Position numbers and translations under genes: made by a program
The notes under the pieces: model-generated
Told to the model about the DNA's origin: nothing
What the model saw: only the letters and a program-made list of their open reading frames with translations
Database searches by the model: none
NCBI GenBank assembly: GCA_902557735.1
Contig: CACEBC010000003.1
Coordinates: 38,670-102,669 of the forward strand
Direction: 5' to 3'
Source: Porticoccaceae bacterium
GTDB lineage: Bacteria > Pseudomonadota > Gammaproteobacteria > Pseudomonadales > Porticoccaceae
DNA length: 64,000 nt
Shown here: piece by piece, positions 61,417 through 64,000 of the stretch
Layout of the letters: every line of letters begins with the position of its first letter
Position numbering within the stretch: the stretch's first letter is position 1

Positions 61417-62721
61417 ATGCGCATGAGCGACGCTGGGAAAGAAAACAAAACTATCACCGGTTATGACCTAAAGTTGCTTTGCCTCCTCACTGTATTGAAC
61501 GTGTTAAATATGGTCGACCGGAATCTTTTGACTAGTTTTTCTGCCTACATCGTCCCGGACTTAGGTCTCTCAAATACCGAGTTTGGCTTGTTAACAGGTC
61601 TAGTCTTTTTGTTTTTTTACTCGATAATGGGCCTCTTCATGGGAGCCTTAGCGGACACAATGAATCGAGTTCATCTGATAACTTTCGGAGTGGCTCTTTG
61701 GAGCGCCCTTACTGCAGTTTCTGGGGCAGCAAAAGGTTTTGTAAGCATGGCTATTCCGAGAATGTTCATCGGTGTGGGTGAATCGATAATGACGCCCAGC
61801 GCCATGTCCTTGCTCGCCGACCGATTTCCCGCTGATCGGCTAGGGTTTGCAGCGGGTTTCTATTATCTTGGCGCTCCAATTGGTGCGGGTGCCAGTTTTT
61901 TAATTGCAGGTTACCTCGGACCTATGATCGGGTGGCGGAACTGCTTCTATCTGCTCGGCGCTATCGGCTTGCTTTTAGCCATCGTTTTTTTATTTGTAAG
62001 AGAACCGGAGAGACGCCATCTAAACGAGAATCAAGAATCTAGGCAGTCGATCCGCATAAAACACGTTCTCAAAACCGCTCTGTCGGCAATTCCAAAATCT
62101 CGGGCGCTCATGTTAACCATGGCAGGCGGGACCATTATGCATGTTGCTGTCGGGGGGGCATTTTTTGAGCAATTATGGTTTGTAGAAGAACGCGGTTATG
62201 AGCGAGCCGAGATAGCAAAAATGACTGGCTGGCTGATGATGACAGCTGGTGTTCTAGGCGCGATGCTTGGCGGAATTGGGGGCGATTGGATAACCGCAAA
62301 AACTGGTCTTGGCCGTCCAATTATTTTAGCCGGTCTGATTCTTCTGGCCGCACCATTTCTTCTGGCGTTGAGGCTCTCTCCAGGGGGCTCCATGTGGATT
62401 CCCGTCGGCTTGTTTTTTGGACTATTGCAGTTCTGTGCGTTCCCGGGTCCTACTTTTGCTACGGTGCAAGAACTTGTTCCGCCTCAAGTTAGGTCAACAA
62501 TCGTAGCTGCTACGATCTTGATGTTTAATATCGTTGGGCTCGGAATAGGCATTACTTTCACGGGGATCGCGATTGACGCAATGGTTGCTGCTGAGTGGAA
62601 TCAGCCATACAGTGTTGCGATGATAGGTTCTACCGTCATTGGTTTCCTCGCGATACCCATCTACTTCTTTGCCGGAATCTTTTACAAGGATGAGATGGCT
62701 GCCGGGGTTGATCAGAAATGA
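61417..62721 (+). CDS. MFS transporter (spinster-like), copy 2
   Basis: 434 aa, 12 helices, close paralogue of 55491-56795: GLSNTEFGLLTGLVFLFFYS, GALADTMNRVHLITFG, SGAAKGFVSMAIPRMFIGVG. Same length and layout. Transports an unknown organic compound. Flanked by DUF1330 and GST genes on the same strand. Confidence 0.88.
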   Translation: MRMSDAGKENKTITGYDLKLLCLLTVLNVLNMVDRNLLTSFSAYIVPDLGLSNTEFGLLTGLVFLFFYSIMGLFMGALADTMNRVHLITFGVALWSALTAVSGAAKGFVSMAIPRMFIGVGESIMTPSAMSLLADRFPADRLGFAAGFYYLGAPIGAGASFLIAGYLGPMIGWRNCFYLLGAIGLLLAIVFLFVREPERRHLNENQESRQSIRIKHVLKTALSAIPKSRALMLTMAGGTIMHVAVGGAFFEQLWFVEERGYERAEIAKMTGWLMMTAGVLGAMLGGIGGDWITAKTGLGRPIILAGLILLAAPFLLALRLSPGGSMWIPVGLFFGLLQFCAFPGPTFATVQELVPPQVRSTIVAATILMFNIVGLGIGITFTGIAIDAMVAAEWNQPYSVAMIGSTVIGFLAIPIYFFAGIFYKDEMAAGVDQK

Positions 62722-62786
62722 TGGCTGCACCTGCACTAGACGCTCAAATCACCTCACAAAAAATAGTCATATAAGGAGACGTTATC

Positions 62787-63398
62787 ATGCTAAAGCTTCA
62801 TTTTGCGCCGAATTCAAGAGCCGGCAGAATAGTATGGCTGCTTGAGGAGCTGAATCTTCCCTATGAAATAAATAAGATGGATTTCCATCCAAAAGCTCTC
62901 AAATCTGACGAGCATAGGTCGCGTCATCCCCTCGGAAGGGTGCCGGTTTTAGATGATGGTGATGTAAGACTATTCGAGTCAGGCGCAATCGTCGAATATA
63001 TACTCGATAGGCATAAGAATGGCGGACTGAAACCAGATCCTCAGTCTCCTGATTTTCCCGACTACCTGCAATGGTTTCACTATTGCGAGGGCATGGTTAT
63101 GCCTCCCATCAACATTATTGTGGTTAACACCATTCTGTTGCCCCCCGACAGGCAAGATCAGACTGCTTTAGGACAGGCTCAACGACTGTTAGCCAAGGCG
63201 CTTGGCCCAATCAATGCTGCGCTCGCGAGCAAGGACTACCTTATCGGCTCATTTTCAGCAGCGGACATAATGCTGGGTCATGCGTGCTTCATGAGTAATC
63301 GGTTGGGCTGTGTATCTGATGACATGCATTATCTGAAAGCCTATGTCGAAAGGATCGCCAACAGAAGCGCTTTCAAAACCGCCATTAATATGCAGTAA
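62787..63398 (+). CDS. Glutathione S-transferase
   Basis: 203 aa, normal GST length. AAGGAG precedes ATG 62787. N-terminal thioredoxin-like domain (LHFAPNSRAGRIVWLLEELN; LGRVPVLDDG cis-Pro; FESGAIVEYIL), then the helical domain (YLIGSFSAADIMLGHACF). The catalytic Ser/Tyr region reads APNSRAG. Likely conjugation or isomerisation linked to the adjacent transport and catabolic genes. Confidence 0.9.
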   Translation: MLKLHFAPNSRAGRIVWLLEELNLPYEINKMDFHPKALKSDEHRSRHPLGRVPVLDDGDVRLFESGAIVEYILDRHKNGGLKPDPQSPDFPDYLQWFHYCEGMVMPPINIIVVNTILLPPDRQDQTALGQAQRLLAKALGPINAALASKDYLIGSFSAADIMLGHACFMSNRLGCVSDDMHYLKAYVERIANRSAFKTAINMQ

Positions 63399-63490
63399 AT
63401 TAAAAACTTAAGAAATGCAACGGGTAATGCCGATTAGATTAGAGCTTGTGAAATCAACCTTTTAAGCATGCGGTGATCAACTTGCAAGCT

Positions 63491-63955
63491 TTATATAAAC
63501 TCCCTCCGATTGATGCTGAGGACAATTGCTCCTGAATCAGCCAGCTTTCGTGCCATACCTGTAATCTTTTTCTGAGCAGACTCAGAATCAGCTGTCCTTA
63601 TGGGATCCAATGCCTCCAAATCATCGCGAAATCTAACTCTGGCACGCTGCGACATATTACTCAGGAATTTGTTCTTGACATCTTCAGTAGCGCCCTTCAA
63701 CGCCGTCATCAATAAATCACTATCAATATTTCTGATGATCACTTGTATACTTTTATCATCTATTGCAACCAATGTATTAAACATGAACATATTATCCTGT
63801 ATGGCGAGAGCCAGGTTCTCGTCTTTATCGGATATGTCATCCATTATTTCATTTGCCATATCCATCTTTACAAGATTCATTATCTTTGCCGCAGTGTCGA
63901 CCCCCCCCAAACTCATGGGCCTCTCACTCTGCTTTCGGCGTGTGGTTTTTGGCAT
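63491..63955 (-). CDS. Stand-alone FliG middle/C-terminal domain protein
   Basis: 154 aa that match only the C-terminal part of the flagellar switch protein FliG: GGVDTAAKIMNLVKMDMANE, MFMFNTLVAIDDKSIQVIIR, ALKGATEDVKNKFLSNMSQR, then AQKKITGMARKLADSGAIVL. FliG is normally ~335 aa; here an in-frame TAA lies nine codons before the ATG, so the gene is complete and short, not cut by the window. No other flagellar gene is in view. Could be a diverged switch paralogue or a domain remnant. Confidence 0.8.
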   Translation of the reverse strand: MPKTTRRKQSERPMSLGGVDTAAKIMNLVKMDMANEIMDDISDKDENLALAIQDNMFMFNTLVAIDDKSIQVIIRNIDSDLLMTALKGATEDVKNKFLSNMSQRARVRFRDDLEALDPIRTADSESAQKKITGMARKLADSGAIVLSINRREFI

Positions 63956-64000
63956 ATTGTCCCTGCGAATCAGAGTATATTAATTAAAGTTGAAATCTGA

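Overview
The window looks like a chromosomal segment of a marine-type gammaproteobacterium. The evidence is indirect: a Zur/ZrgA/DUF3299 zinc locus, a TonB receptor next to catabolic genes, a selA-selB-selC selenocysteine set, repeated DUF1330 proteins, and moderate GC except for one GC-rich insert. The genus cannot be named from this sequence alone.

Layout. (1) 1-7.3 kb is ordinary backbone: a zinc-homeostasis locus (ABC permease start, LolD-type ATPase, DUF3299 protein, MerC-like protein, Zur, His-rich ZrgA-type protein) with two similar candidate Zur operators, then a small secreted Cys-rich protein, a CPA2 antiporter and YjbQ. (2) 7.3-38.1 kb is an accretion zone built on the 3' end of the selenocysteine tRNA gene (selC, 38115-38207). 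Copies of the tRNA 3' end lie at 7357, 17786 and 29548, with a decayed one near 16731. About 150-160 bp after each clear copy is a dispersed ~60 bp repeat, here called R (core CCCCCCATGGGACAAGACA ... GCAGATACAAAAAAG). R occurs eight times, always in the same orientation and only in this zone. The spaces between repeats hold unrelated cargo: PhoD-like phosphatase, SDR, thioesterase, glutaredoxin, MltF, SMP-30 lactonase, an exported DUF1330 protein, epoxide hydrolase, very small peptides, an exported agmatine deiminase, two HNH nucleases, a CocE-type hydrolase with an MFS, a gutted PatD gene and a frameshifted esterase. (3) The youngest unit, 29548-38141, is bounded by identical 27-bp selC repeats. 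It carries a tyrosine integrase beside selC, a protein joining a possible winged helix to a family-A-polymerase-like palm, two iteron-like arrays, an HTH protein, an HNH nuclease, a helicase split between its two RecA domains, a Sel1 protein and a lipoprotein. (4) 38.2-55.3 kb is one long run of leftward genes: TonB receptor, Tat esterase, UGSC selenoprotein with an in-frame UGA, its partner, GST, SDR, double CaiB CoA-transferase, single-chain biotin carboxylase, DUF1330, selA, selB, selC. (5) 55.5-63.4 kb continues the catabolic theme: two related MFS carriers, TetR, a halohydrin-dehalogenase-like protein, an acyl-CoA ligase, a third DUF1330 protein and another GST. A stand-alone FliG C-terminal protein closes the window.

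How it works together (inference). The right half resembles an uptake-and-activation pathway for an organic acid or a halogenated/oxygenated compound: TonB/MFS import, esterase, CoA ligase or CoA transfer, dehydrogenase, carboxylation, with a selenocysteine redox protein made by Sec machinery encoded on the same strand. The left half records repeated site-specific integration into that same selC gene. The most notable items are the UGSC selenoprotein, the selC cassette array, the wHTH-polymerase protein with its iterons, the halohydrin-dehalogenase motifs and the tiny Cys-rich peptide.
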